Source of the DNA: Hydractinia symbiolongicarpus
Taxonomy: Eukaryota; Cnidaria; Hydrozoa; Anthoathecata; Hydractiniidae
Assembly: GCF_029227915.1 (NCBI RefSeq)
Contig: NC_079875.1
Location: forward strand, 3,908,001 to 3,972,000
Length of the DNA: 64,000 nt
Direction of reading: 5' to 3'
A program made the position numbers and the translations under genes. Each line of letters begins with the position of its first letter. Position 1 is the first letter of the stretch. The notes beneath the pieces are model-generated. The model was not told the origin of the DNA, did no database searches, and saw only the letters and a program-made list of their open reading frames with translations. This document shows, piece after piece, positions 13,601-25,900 of this stretch.

Positions 13601-15706
13601 CAAAGTTTAAAACAAAATTTTTTTCAGAATGTTGGAATAAGGGTACGAGATAAGGGACTTATATATATATCAGTAAATCACTATCTCGAAACTGCTGTGT
13701 TCTTCTCAATCTGAATGTCAAGAGTTAAGATCTGAAAATAGGGTCGGTCAGGTGACTCAACACCAAATATTTGTGATGTCTGCCTTAGTAGCACATATGT
13801 AGTTTTCTTTAAAAGTGAAAGTATATATATATATTAAAATATGCTTGCTTAAGGATGGGATACTAACATTTTACTTTACCATATAACTATTCAGCTTAAA
13901 CATAATTTACAGTGATATGAAGTGATAAATCATTCTTAGTCTTAACTAGCTATAGCTATAGCTATCTACAGCTAGCTAGCTATATTTAGTCAGGGTAAAC
14001 ACGTAATTAGGCGAGTCCTTTAGCGAGTCTAACTAGGCGAATAAAACTTACTGTTGTAAATACGTTGAAATCATTACGATTTTTATGTGAATCAAATCTG
14101 TCCACTTTGCAGACAATTTTGACCAATTATCGTCTTATTTGTATCACGCATTGGCAACTTATGACCCAAACCTCGTGTGGCACTATTTGTTGTTTTAAAA
14201 AATTGATTTCAGCCGGGAAAAAATGAATTATAGCGGACGAAAACATGGTACCGTAATTATTTTAATTTAGTGCGGCAGAAAAAATATTTATTTTGGACAT
14301 GCCGCATTAATAATAGAGGAGATAAATTACCATCATATCATCAACTCAAGACCGCACTAATAATAAGAGGAAAATTTTATCATTACCGCACTAAATAAGA
14401 GGGAAAAAAATACACATTATTTTTTGATAATTTTTTTTTTCTTAATTATTTGTTTTTATTTTTTATGTTTCTTTTTCTTCTCTTCTTCTTTCTGCTTTTC
14501 TCCTTCTCAAACTTTTCAAATTCCACCAATGTCTTTTCCTTCATTTGATTAAATAAAACTCGGCTGAAATAAAACTCGGCTGAAATAAAACTCGGCTGGT
14601 GGCTCCAAGCCACCTTGTTTAAGGTCCACCCAGTACATTCTCAGATTGGTTACTTCAATTACAACCTTACCACCATGTTTAAAAAAAAAAGTCAGCTAAT
14701 TAGAGGAATTTTGACGCCTCCCACACCAAATAAAATGAAAATTGAAAGTTACCAACATTCCATCCACACTAATAAAAAGAGGAAAATAAATTGTTCGATT
14801 TTTGAAAAAAAGCTATTCACACAAATTTGAGGCCGCAATAAATTAGAATAATTACGGTAGTGTTTGACGAAGATTTTAACGTTGTTAAAACAGGATGTAA
14901 ATAAAAAATAAACGTTACGAAACAAAAAATAATTGTTACCACATCCATTTTAAAAAAACAATTTTTTTGCGTTTTGGGAAAGAGTATTTTCCTTAAATTA
15001 TTGCGTATTTTACTATTGTCACCTAAATAGCCGACACTTAACTTAATTAGGTTATATATTTCATTTTAACATAATTCTTACTTACGCAAACATACGAGTG
15101 ACAATTTTGGAATCATGATCGGCGTAGACTATCCATTCTCAACAAAGATTTTTAGCAACTTTTTCTTAGGAATGTGTGAAAAGCCATTAAATATTGTAAT
15201 TTCTTAACTAGATTAAATATGGCCTAACTAGTCTAAAATGTGTTGCCTAATTAGGTGGTGTGCCCTAATTAGCCTACCGTCGATTTGATTTGATTTGATT
15301 AAGTGTTTACCCTGACTGATATTTTATGCATTTTTGCTGTTAAAACAAATTTAGCTAGCTAGCTTAGTTAATAAAGAACTAAACGGGCATTAATTGATGA
15401 TAAAGAGTATATCCAAACTCTGTTTCCAGCCAAAAATTGCCATATCACACTTACAGCTTCTTCTAGATGTCCACGTGCGTGTCCTACATTTCGTGTATGT
15501 TGAAGAAGTAATTTTGCAAGATTCAGTCTGCATCTAGCTTTTTCTATTTGTGGCAATCCTTCTATTGACAATGTAGCTTGAAGGCAATGTATTGTCTCTC
15601 GTAAACGTGGTGGCTGAGATAACCGAAAAAACTCTACAAGTCCCAACAAGGTTTTATAATTAGTTTCGTTGAGAGCAGTAAAAGTAGCTGAAGCATTGGT
15701 CGCCAT
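1627..15706 (-). CDS. MAU2: MAU2 / SCC4 cohesin loading factor, 19 coding exons
   Basis: MAU2 is the TPR-superhelix partner of NIPBL/SCC2 and loads cohesin on chromatin in the nucleus. Exons on the minus strand: 15455-15706, 12143-12214, 11968-12069, 11187-11284, 11013-11040, 6910-7074, 6551-6623, 5391-5461, 4939-5029, 4737-4843, 4398-4475, 4214-4279, 4048-4137, 3652-3695, 3227-3304, 3013-3124, 2562-2652, 2403-2486, 1627-1706. All junctions have GT/AG and keep phase, giving about 593 residues (human MAU2, recalled, is near 613). Landmarks: ETIHCLQATLS and LEEA in exon 1, NWHYRLIFQLS, FHWMPKDHLCILVYL, LLEHAVMCKIV, ANTEDLNRMTACALILLGH, VVPAMQVANKIPD and LQLWASSLMK. Two uncertain points remain. 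A few residues expected between exons 1 and 2 are absent, so a very short exon may be missed. The last exon reads through a plausible donor (AAG/GTGGGT) to its stop, so the extreme C-terminus could differ. Confidence 0.93.
7592..9242 (-). pseudogene. LINE reverse transcriptase, zinc finger and C-terminal domain, frameshifted
   Basis: Successive minus-strand segments are 9242-9030 (KIGKAAGVSGIVAEMVK), 9019-8759 (MQFGFVPGRGTTDAIFLLRQ and FAFVDLEKAFDRVPR), 8739-8395 (VHQGSVLSPLLFILILEAL, then the catalytic YADD in ELLYADDLVLIAES) and 8080-7592 (RLYEACVRSVMLYGSETWAV, LNWLGHLERM, GRPRKTWQEV). Between 8395 and 8080 the frames are scrambled, but PCGVCRKGVGSNSI followed by CKHWVHKKC can be read, a Cys/His motif after the RT. 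The YADD box is intact while frames are broken at least four times. Confidence 0.87.
9261..10625 (-). pseudogene. LINE endonuclease and linker region, frameshifted
   Basis: The reading begins around 10625 with ASVNVGTLRGRAGEVVEM. A damaged stretch follows, then CCVQEVRWRG (10546-10043), with YGGVGVFVAEKW, FLSVYAPQ and VMVGGDFNGHVG, which are the Glu, Tyr and Asp/Asn motifs of AP-like endonucleases. After a frameshift near 10060 the second reading (10079-9261) holds TQIDYFLV and SQHRLLVCD, the last endonuclease motifs, then a basic linker with WWWNNEVDQCIKEKRKLWK. The enzyme would nick target DNA to prime reverse transcription. Frameshifts near 10550, 10060 and 9250 make it inactive. Confidence 0.85.
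11013..11040 (-). other. MAU2: 28-nt micro-exon of MAU2
   Basis: Between a good acceptor (TTATCTTTAG) and a consensus donor (GTAAGT) lie 28 nt that complete the AG left by the upstream exon and read RLLYMLSKCL. The next exon begins LLLANKELPKF. The joined peptide fits the segment of human MAU2 recalled as RALFLLSKGMLLLMERKLQ. Without this exon the flanking exons are out of phase, which is strong support for it. Confidence 0.85.
12420..15454. other. MAU2 first intron, mostly unassigned AT-rich DNA
   Basis: I see no convincing exon here. At about 12960-13340 the base composition rises in G+C and a plus-strand reading (13105-13290) gives short open segments such as SLFIANLNILANSLSPDLVK. This looks like a worn fragment of an unidentified retroelement, but I cannot name it. 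A three-copy 16-bp repeat lies at 14551-14598. The 13960-13995 stretch is rich in CTAGCTATAG-type self-complementary words. Confidence 0.5.
14551..14598. repeat. Perfect 16-bp x 3 tandem repeat
   Basis: AAATAAAACTCGGCTG occurs three times head to tail without a mismatch. It lies in the first MAU2 intron. Confidence 0.95.
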
Positions 15707-16269
15707 CTTTGTTTCGATATTTAAAGAAGACCGCGTTTACACTTAACATTTTCCTCGAAAAAAAGAAGTTATTATACTCTATCTAGACTGGCAGGATTCT
15801 AGAGAGATCGCAAATTCGTTCCCAGGGCTTCTTTTTCTTGACAATCTATCGACTTGAACAAGCTGTCTTAAAACACAGGGATTTTGGCACGATAAATTTG
15901 TCTGCTACATAACATCAAATCCTGCCATTGTGCACATCACGTAAAATACAATTAGCTCCTGGTAACTTGAATACCGGAGAACTCATACTAAGACTCAAAG
16001 AAAATAGTAGTAGTAGTGTGCATTTTTTTCTTCAAAGAGAGTTACAAGTTCGTTTATATATACAAGTTCATATCATTTAAAAGTAAATAGAAAATGTATA
16101 CATACATGCTAGTATATTAAAGACCTAAAACCATACGAATAAGTTTAAAAGACCGACTGGAGCTTGCAGAAAACAATTTTGCCTTATCACCAAGCCCCAT
16201 ACAACGGTAGTTAGTTGTAGTCCATATACGAGTACATTAAACGCATGCGTGGAGCTACTATGTATGATT
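15707..16269. other. Region upstream of MAU2 start codon
   Basis: This should hold the MAU2 5' UTR and promoter. I see no clear TATA box or other named element, and no further coding exon. Confidence 0.4.
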
Positions 16270-17110
16270 TACAAAACACTTTTTCAACGTGCTACACTGT
16301 TGATGGTTTCTTTAATCTTCCTGGCCGTTGTTCTGGATTCTCTGTTAATGATTTTCTTCTCATCCCAATTAAACTGATGACTTCTGCTCCAGCTGTGGTC
16401 CGCAATTTCGTTTTTCTTTACATCTCCGTTTCTCACTGCGCGCATATGTTCTTGTACTCGTTGCTTAAACTATCTTTTTGTTTCGCCTATGTACACTGCA
16501 TCACAATCTTTACACGGAATTTCGTAAGCAACATTGCATTGTTCTTCCAGGTTTATTTTGTCTTTTGGTTTAGACAAAGTGCTTCTTAGGGTGTCTTTAG
16601 AGTTAAGAATGCATTTGATCTTGTATTGCCTTAAAACCCGACGAAGGATCTCGCTAGTACCTGGTACAAAGGGTAGGAATGCTGATGCGATGAAATCCTC
16701 TGATGTTTCCTTGTTTCCGTTGCATCTTCTTTTCATTTTATTTTCTACTTGCGTGATGACTTTATGACTGTATCCATTTGCGATTAATGCATTTCTTACA
16801 CGTCGAATTTCTTCTTTCCTCTCCTGTTTGTCACTGACTACGCTGTTGGCACGATTCAGTAATGAAGATATGACACTTTCTTTGCAAGATTTCTGATGGT
16901 TTGATTCGAAGTTAAGGTACTGGTCAGTGTGTGTTGGTTTACGATACACTGAAACTGAAATGGAACCATTCTTGCGTTTGACCAAAGTGTCCAGGAAAGC
17001 GATACTTCCATCGTGTTCAAGCTCAAAAGTGAATTTGATTTCGAGGTTTATCTCAAAGAGCTCTTGGGACGAGAATACCTTTCTTTTTAACTCAAATTTT
17101 TTTATGGATA
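16270..17110 (-). pseudogene. Penelope-like element fragment: RT C-terminus and GIY-YIG nuclease
   Basis: The minus strand reads FEINLEIKFTFELEHDGS, then IAFLDTLVKRKNGSISVSVY, then RKPTHTDQYLNFESNHQ. It continues with a basic region (KMKRRCNGNKE) and a nuclease domain with YEIPCKDCDAVYIGETKR. After an in-frame TAG, FKQRVQEHMRAV, NEIADHSWSRSHQFNWDE and RTTARKIKE follow before a final stop. RKPTHTDxYL with a downstream CxxCxxVYIGET is the hallmark order of Penelope-like retroelements. The 5' part with the core RT motifs is missing, so this is a truncated dead copy, here upstream of MAU2. Confidence 0.88.
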
Positions 17111-17129
17111 CTGCAACTTTTAGGTAAAG

Positions 17130-19949
17130 GTTCGAAAGAAATAGTCGAAATACAATGACCAGAATTTGTTGTTATGAGAATTTACCCTCCTCATATTAGA
17201 CTTTCAAAACTTAAAATTAAATTTATTACGTAACACAATGGAATAAAAATAGATTGCGATGTCGTCTTTCGTCTCTCTCCTGAACCAACAACAAAGTTAG
17301 TTACTGCACAGCCTGTACATAAAAACTTAACCTAAGATTTTATGCACAGGATTACTAAATGATATCAGGCCACATTAGGGGACTAGACGACGCATCCTGA
17401 TGTGTAATCGTAAGGTTGCAGGTTCGATCACTCCAGCTTTAAAAGTAGTATTTTCAGACCATTTATAGCCATCTACTAACCACGAATCGGCTTTTGTCTG
17501 CCACAAAATCAGTTAAAAAAATACTATACGTTTAAATTAAGCAGGAAAGACTATTTGATGGTTCAAACTGTCACGTCTTACATTTCTCTCTCACATTCAC
17601 GATCTATGATTTAAATTACGCATCTGCTTCTATGGTGATTACACCTCAGAAAAATCTACTTTGATTTAATATGTGACCTTTAAGAAATAAAAACCTACGA
17701 CAGGATGCTTGTAGCACATCTCCCTCTTTTGGTCCTCTTTTTCAGCACAAAAAAGCAACATATTTAACCTAACGACAAAACTGTTAGAAAGAATCGGTTG
17801 TTCTTGCAATGTCGTCCCCAGGACTTGTTAGGTTTCGTATTTGCTCGGGGACGAGGTTGTTGTTTTTGATATTGCAGGCAATGCATTGCATACATATAAT
17901 TTTATGGAAAAGCTAGCATCTTATCCTGTGGGTAAATAGAGGCCAACCTCAAAACAACTTGGTAAATTTCCTTGAAGCTAGACCATTCTATTTGATTCGC
18001 GACCAAACAAAAGACAAAAAAAGGTTATTTTGACTGACTTTGCCAAAAGAATTAAATATATCTAAAACTTAGAAATCAACCTTTTTAGAGTTCCACAACT
18101 AATTAACAAATTTCTAAAATGGGAAAATAAAAGAATTGTAATAATTTTTAAAAATATTATTTTTATACAATAAAAAAAATAAAATCTCGTAGCACATTTT
18201 ATATAATGTGCAATATTTTTACAAATGTGAAAAAATGTATTCAAGCAAGTATATATTTCTTGAATAAAACAAATATGTTTCATGAGAAAAAAAATTCGCG
18301 TAGCATTTCAGAGGCTTGACCAATTTGGAAACCATTTGAAAACTGTTTTATTTTTTACATTCTCCTATTCAGCTCCTGTATTCATATTATACACCACTCT
18401 ATCATTAAGACATCCGTTTCAGTCAACGTTAAAGAGTGATCAAAATGTTTGGATTAAAATTGCATCGCCCTGTGCAGATCCGCGAAAAAAATTAACTAAA
18501 CATTCAATTTTATAGCTAGGAGGGTAGAAAGCCTTCCTAAAAGTTAGGAGAAAAAAAATCTTCTGTATAGCTGGAAGACTAGTAATTCAAGCTTTTTTAG
18601 CGGATTTGAAAATTTACTGCTTATGCGAACTAGTCAGTTTTCATCATCTCAAAGAAAAAATGTCGATATGGAAATATATACACTTTTCTTTGCTGCAGAA
18701 CTTAAACACTGGAGGGTGAATGAGATTGCGTCGTCAAACCAGTATTCGATGGACGTGTCGGTATTATTGGTTTACCAGCCAAACCATTTGAATCTAAAAT
18801 GTACGAGAACATATCAACAACTGCAAAACAGACTTGACGAAGCAGCATAGTAGCATAGTAGTGACTATAAAAAACGAATTTGCTGTAAAACTTCTTCAGT
18901 TGTTACCAACACGTACAATCCCAACCAGAATTATTACAAGACAACTTAAGTTGATATTACATTCAGAATTCAGAACAATGTAACATTGCGATTTGATTGA
19001 TTATTCTCTTAAATACAAGTCGTTAGCCCGTGAACAAAATCCATGGGTGTAACCTTTCTGTATATTCCGATCCTAAGATTACTCCTGTTGTGTATACCCT
19101 AAACATAGGTATTTCGTGCATCAATTTTAATATTGGAGGGGGGGGGTATAGAAAAATTAGATATATGAATTATTTCGCTTTATACAGTGGCTACTATATA
19201 AAGCGAAATTAAAAATTCTGTCCGATAATGAAATGATGAAAAGTCATTGCGTTGAAATTTTGAATGATTCTGTAAATGGATAAAATATCGTTAAAATTAG
19301 TTCGCAGAAAAGACACGTTGGGAAAATTTCAAAAAAGTAATGCAGCTAGCTTGTGACAAATTAACCTCTAAAAGTTTGTAGACCATCATGACAGAACCAC
19401 TGATGACCCTACAAGTAGTGACGTCGTGTAGAGATGACACCAAATAATAACAGAAACGACTAGTATGTTTTTTACCTATTCACAACTTATCATAGAGTTG
19501 TTTGTATATACATAATTAACAACATAGCGATTTATTAGTATTCTTTTTATTATTACTATTACAATAAGTGCAAATTTAGGATTCAAGGATGTGACGCTTA
19601 GCTATCTTTTGACAATATACTATAGACCGCATCTACAATTTGTTTTTTAAGCAACCTGAGTGGCTGAGGACTGAGAGTAAGATTTAAGACTGAAGCAACT
19701 GGCCAGACTGAAAATTCGAAAATTTAAACCCCAAGTCTTACACCTGAGTAATCTAACAAGCTATCTATAAAACAGTTCTTTGAAAGAATAATTTTTTCTT
19801 TCTACTAAATCGTAACATTAAGAGTGAAAATAAAAAATGTCAATCTCGTAAAATTTAAATACTGAACTATTTCGGTGCTGGAATGAAAATTTACTGTTTA
19901 TATAATCTAAAAAACAGAAACACCTACTTAAGAAAACAGCTGTTTATAA
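17130..19949. other. Intergenic DNA with no gene recognised
   Basis: Short open frames occur on both strands (for example near 18282-18515 and 18623-18850), but none shows a family motif, splice support or biased composition. The 3' UTR of the LRR-Ig gene should occupy its right-hand end; minus-strand AATAAA words occur near 19530-19550. Confidence 0.5.
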
Positions 19950-22900
19950 CTACTTACTAGACATCCTATCATTGGATGATGCTTCCCCTTCCCCTATTTC
20001 ATCTGCGTCTCCTTCTTCATTATCTGAACTCAACAGTTCGTCACCAGACCCTTCCTCACTTTGATTAGCTAAAAACAAAAATTCAAAAAAATAATCCGTC
20101 TTTATAAATACATATTATAATACAATTAACCAACCTGAAGCCAGTATATGACAACCACACAGGTCTCACACTTTTTAAACTCTAATACTTTAATCGGAAA
20201 GCTTTTACGAATTTCGCGAATCCAAAAACTGACGGAGTATTTTCAATAAAGAAGTTGCGAAACCACAAATTAAAATATTTTTGCGATGTCTGAATTTAGA
20301 AACTTTGGCGACAAAACTTTCTAAATTAACAGTTTGGTGGTAAATAAGAAATTTTGGCGATTCGGAGGCAAAACATAGTTTGTATAACCAAAATCTTTAT
20401 TGACGATTTAGAAACTATATGTTGAATATTAAATTACACAGATCACCTAAGCAGCTGAATAAAAATGCTATGAATGTCAACTTTGATATTATACACACAA
20501 CCGAATATTGTACTCACAGTATTTCTTACATTGCGCTGCTAAACTATTTATTGAACATTGACATGTGTACGATCTGACACAAGTGTAACCCTTACTACAC
20601 CTTCTACTGCATTTTGATGTGCCTTCTAAATAAAAATATAAAATGTTATAAAGTTAAGGAAATAATTCGACATTTCTTTGCAAAGTTTGATCAGCCACTA
20701 ATGATAGATTCTTTCTTCTACCCTTTTCAAGATTTCTATTAGATCTAAACACGCGTAAAAAATTGGGGAAATTCGGTCACCAACCTGTTTCGAAAAATGG
20801 CAAACTATTTGAACACTTATAATACTTATATATAATGGAAATATGGGCCATGGTGAAATTCTTCTGCCATAATTTTTTAAAATAAAGCTTTGACGCAACC
20901 ATTTAAACAGAATACAGCTAAAATAAAAGTCGCTAGACCCATAATAAGACCATGAAGAAATTCATTTGGTAGCCTGTCAACAAGTTATCTACTACGCTAA
21001 GAGATAATACTTACCGTCTGCTAAACGAATACTGATAATTTTTTTCACAACACCCAGTTTATTGCTAGCTTCACATTCATAGATACCCACGTCACTCTCT
21101 TGAAACTATAACGTAAACCTTGTTATCAATATTTTTTAGGGTTTGTTATATCATACGTACTGTCAACTGCCGGCTTGTTAAAAATAAAAATAAAAAAGGT
21201 ACTACAGACTTTCGAAAGGATGGTAGACCGTTCAATCTAAGTCTAAAGTAATGTTTTAAGGTTTGTTTTTATTCGGCTGCATTTACCGTTCAAGAGTTTT
21301 TCTGCTGGGACATGCTGTAAGCTGCTGACCTGCTAAAAAATATTATTTCTAAATAGCATAAAGTAAAAATGAGTTCTACAGAACTTCAAAAGGACCTAGG
21401 CTAAACCTAATGTTTTAGTCTACGATGTACACCGATAAGCTTTCAAATCAATCAAATAAATTTTTACCCATTCACTGAAAAAAATTGTTTGTTTGCTTTA
21501 CATAGAGTAATATAATACCTTGGTTATTATTAGCGTTCCATCGCAGGTAATAAACTTGTTATCAACGTTATTCACAACAGCGTTACCATTTTTATACCAC
21601 CTGTGATGGGGAGTAGGAACACCTTTTGCCTTACAAGTTATGGTAACGCTAACATCTAAACTTTCAACCATTATAGCTTCCTCTAAATTATCTAGTAGCT
21701 CAGGCTTTTCTAAAAGTAAAAATATTGCGTTCACTAATTCCATTTCATTTCTTTTATTCATTTACTTCACTTCAATCATTCATATTTATCCATTATATTT
21801 CATCCCTTTTATTCATTCATTTACTCCATCTATTTATTTATTAATTCTATTCCATTTAATCATTCTTTAACATTTTTTTCAAACTTTTCGAATTTTTAGT
21901 AAATTGTATAATTCAGAAGCTTAAGAAACAAAATACAAACTTATTTTTAATAAGTATGTCGTCTTCACATTATACAAAATGAGATTAAAAAAAATGTTTT
22001 TGACACAAGAAAAATACCTTAAAAAAATAAAACAATCAAAACTCACTTCCAACTCTTACGAATGCTGACGCTGCAATGCTTCCGTTGTGTGATGTTACAA
22101 GACAAGTGTATTGATCATTACTGGTAGAAGACACGTTTCGCAATATCAAAATACCAGATGTCGTTTGAAAGGTTGATTCAGTTGATGGTAACATATATCC
22201 ATTCTTAATCCATGTAAAATTCCCACCATTATTTACTACGCATTTTATGTATAGAGTGGAGCCTTGGGGAACGATGCTTTCGGAAGGTGTAACGTCAATA
22301 GACAATGGTGCTAAAAAATGTTGCATAAGTAAAAGTTACTTTGTGAATAATTAAAAATTAAAAAGAATGTTAGGTTTCAGTGTTATATTCACAAAGTTTA
22401 AACGAGGCGGTGCATTTCAAAAAAAAGTTAACACTCTGAAAAAAAGTTAATACACTTCAAAGAAAGTTAATACACTTTGAAGAAAGTTAATACACTTCGA
22501 AGAAAATTCATACACTTTGAAGAAAGTTAATACACTTTGAAGAAAGTTAATACTTTTTGAAGAAAGTTAATACACTTTGAAGAAAGTTAATAAACTTTGA
22601 AGAATGTTAATACGCTTGGAAGAAAGTTAATACGCTTGGAAGAAAGTTAATACCCTTCGAAGAAAGTTAATACACTTCGAAGAAAGTTAATACACTTTGA
22701 AGAAAGTTAATACACTTTGAAGAAAGTTAATACACTTCGAAGAAAATTCATACACTTTGAAGAAAGTTAATACACTTTGAAGAAAGTTAATACACTTTGA
22801 AGAAAGTTAATAAACTTTGAAGAATGTTAATACGCTTGGAAGAAAGTTAATACACTTCGAAGAAAGTTAATACGCTTTGAAGAAAGTTAATACACTTCGA

Positions 22901-25900
22901 AGAAAGTTCATACACTTTGAAGAAAGTTAATACACTTTGAAGAAAGTTAATACACTTTGAAGAAAGTTAGTACACTTTGAAGAAAGTTAATACGCTTAGA
23001 GCAAAGATAATACACCTTCAAAAACATTTTAAACAAGTCCGATACATAAGGTTTGTGGATTTTAAAACAAACGTAAGAAGCTTTATTGTAGTTTTTTCTA
23101 CTATATGTTCCAGTATTTATAGATATACACATACGAAAAATTCAGGGTAACATACCGCATCTTTCGAAATGCTTATCATCCAATCCAGTTACATTGGAAC
23201 CTTTCAATGACGCAGGTTGCTCACAAAATATAACAGCCTTTATTCGTTTCTTTAACAGCCAAGGTTTTAACCATTTGGTGTTACAATCGCATTGTAAATT
23301 GTTGCTTTGTAAAGAACGTAACCTTCTGCTTGTAACAACTAATAATTTTGGAGGATACCATACTCTAGATGTAACATAGGAACATCTCATAACAGAAATA
23401 TAGCTTACTAAATGACACATACTAAAAACAGCACGTTTTGGAAAATCTATAAATATGTCTTGAAAAATGTAATGATGCGTTACAAAGTGTTGACATTCTG
23501 CAAATGACTTTTTTAAATTGCTTCAAATAACGTTGCAATTGGGAGTATGGCTACTCGTTTAAAATTGTTTTCCTACAATAAACTATAATAGAGTTCCCAA
23601 CGTGTCTAGTGACTAATAACTTTATCTCATATCAAAATTTTCTGGACTTATGGAAATACTCTGATATAGACAACACCTTTGCTGATAAATGACAGGGTCA
23701 ATTATAACCCGTAAGCAATTGATAAGAGACTTTGGGGAAGATGAACGTAATTTGAGTTTTTGGGTGTGCAAAGAATGAAGGGACATCTACATGAAACAAA
23801 TAAGTTTAGCAAATTTTAATCATAATAAGCGGAACACCTTAAATATTTGAAAGTTAAATTAAAAAATAACGATTCATAATCGATTCATAATTGGAAATAC
23901 ATTCTTTGTATACGTCATATAAGCCTTGATTTTACACGTTACTTACAGTCTGGTGTAGCACATAGTAGCTACAAAAAGCTTTCCTTAAAATATCAACATT
24001 ATATTCTAACGTTTCTCGTTTTATACTTCAGCTATATAACTGGGTGCAAAAAAGAAAATATATAATTACATTGAAATTAATCTTCGAAGATCGGAAAATG
24101 CGTTTTCTTCAATGATGGAAATTCTATTGAAATACACTACTCTAAAAAAGAAAATAACAGAAAATATGGACTATAAAAACAATCAAAATGACGTAACACA
24201 ACTACTTAACAGAATAAATAGATGACTGCTGACCATGCGTTCCTCTTAAGTTACAGACAGCGAATTTTATGTATTTTAAACACAATATTTTGCTGTGTTT
24301 TATTTAACATGATTTATTGTTAAAGGAATGTGCTTGATAAATTATGGAACATTGGAATGCCTGTAAAAGTTTGTTAACGTGGTATTTACAAGTAACTTTT
24401 ACACAGAATCTAAACAGCACATAATCAAAAGAACAAGTTGCTATGTCATTTCTGGGTTTATCAAGTTCTACTACAGGTATTGTAGTCAAATTTGAACTAC
24501 ATTGACAGATCTGGATTAACTTTTACATCTGCCCATAACTTTAAATTCTAAGAATCTAATTATTGACCAATTAAATAGATATCCATGTTAAGCAACGAAT
24601 TGCGAGTGCAATTCGTTGCTTAACATGGTTAACATTACTTAACATATGCCTTAAGCAAATCAATTTTCGAAAAAATTTTTTTGAGAAAAAAATTGAATTT
24701 TCGCAAAGTTAGGAAGTGTGCCAATATTTCGTGAGAATTAAAATTCGCGAAAAAGGATTTCATGACATATCGTTTTTTAATTTATACCGTTTTTCAGGGG
24801 TGTTCGAGTAGGAGACATTAAATAAGGCTGCTGAAGTTAAAATTCACTTATATATTTTATATGGAGTTCTGGGTAAATCAGAAGAAAAAAATATTGAAAT
24901 TATTTCTCAATAGAGAATAAAATCTAAATTTCGAGGGAGTTAATTTTCGCGAATTTCGCAAAAACCGAATGTGCCAATAATTTTCACAAGGATTAACTTT
25001 TGGGGAATTGACAAAAACTCGCGAAAATGACGAAAATTAATTCCTCAAGGTACACATGCTGTGTTACAGCTATTTCAAAGAAGTCAGAAACATTGTTTAT
25101 ATCTTTTAAAAAACCTATAGGGATCCATTAGTCAACAGTGTTATATGGCAAAACTGCACTGTGGATGTTAAATCTTGATTTAAAAGTGTGAAATATCGAA
25201 GATACTAACAGATGGAAGACACAGCTTTTTTAATAGTAAGCATGTTGTATCAAAAAATTGAATCAAAAAAGTCCAGGAATGGTAACTAATGTGTTATAGA
25301 ATAAAATAAAGTGAAATAGCAAAATATGAAAAAGTACAATATATAATGAGAATCACTTACAATCGAAATAAATTTCTAAGATTTTGGAAAGCACCAGATG
25401 GTATATATTGAATACGATTTGAATTCAGCTGTCTAACAAAATATAAAATATATGACAAAACAAGAAGAACAATTTGGAAACATTCCTGTAGTTTTATAAC
25501 GTAGGAAAAGTATGGCACGAGTGCTTTAAATTGCTGGTACATACAAACAGGATAGTAAATACTTACAGAGCTCGAAGTCGATGCAGTCCAGTAAAAGCAC
25601 CATTGTCTAAACCAGATATATTGTTGACGCCAATATTCCTAAAGACATTGAAAAAAATCAATATTTGTATAACTGCCATGAACTCCAGAGTTTAGTTATC
25701 AAAGTAACAGCTTCCTGACCTGAAAAAAACATCGGGTTCACAAAATGTAAATAAAGAATGAAAACCTGAGATACACTGTGTTTATTTTTCTATTTCTTGG
25801 AGGTAAGATTGCAGCAGATGGTCAGGCATTTGCAGATACTGCATATTATAGACCCCATTAAGATTGTTTAACATTTTGGCTTCTTAAGAGACATGCAAGG

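Noticed and set aside
15368-15454. Extension of MAU2 exon 1 reading VSVIWQFLAGNRVWIY
   Set aside because: A consensus GTAAGT donor at 15453-15454 ends the exon after LEEA, where the family similarity stops. The extension is intron.
17380-17440. SINE or tRNA on the plus strand around GCAGGTTCGATCAC
   Set aside because: One partial B box without an A box at the right distance; not enough to call.
18282-18850. Plus-strand frames of 75-77 codons
   Set aside because: No motif, no flanking splice exons in frame, and composition like the surrounding AT-rich DNA.
19130-19146. Poly-G run as a G-quadruplex
   Set aside because: A single G run without three further runs nearby; no basis for a quadruplex call.
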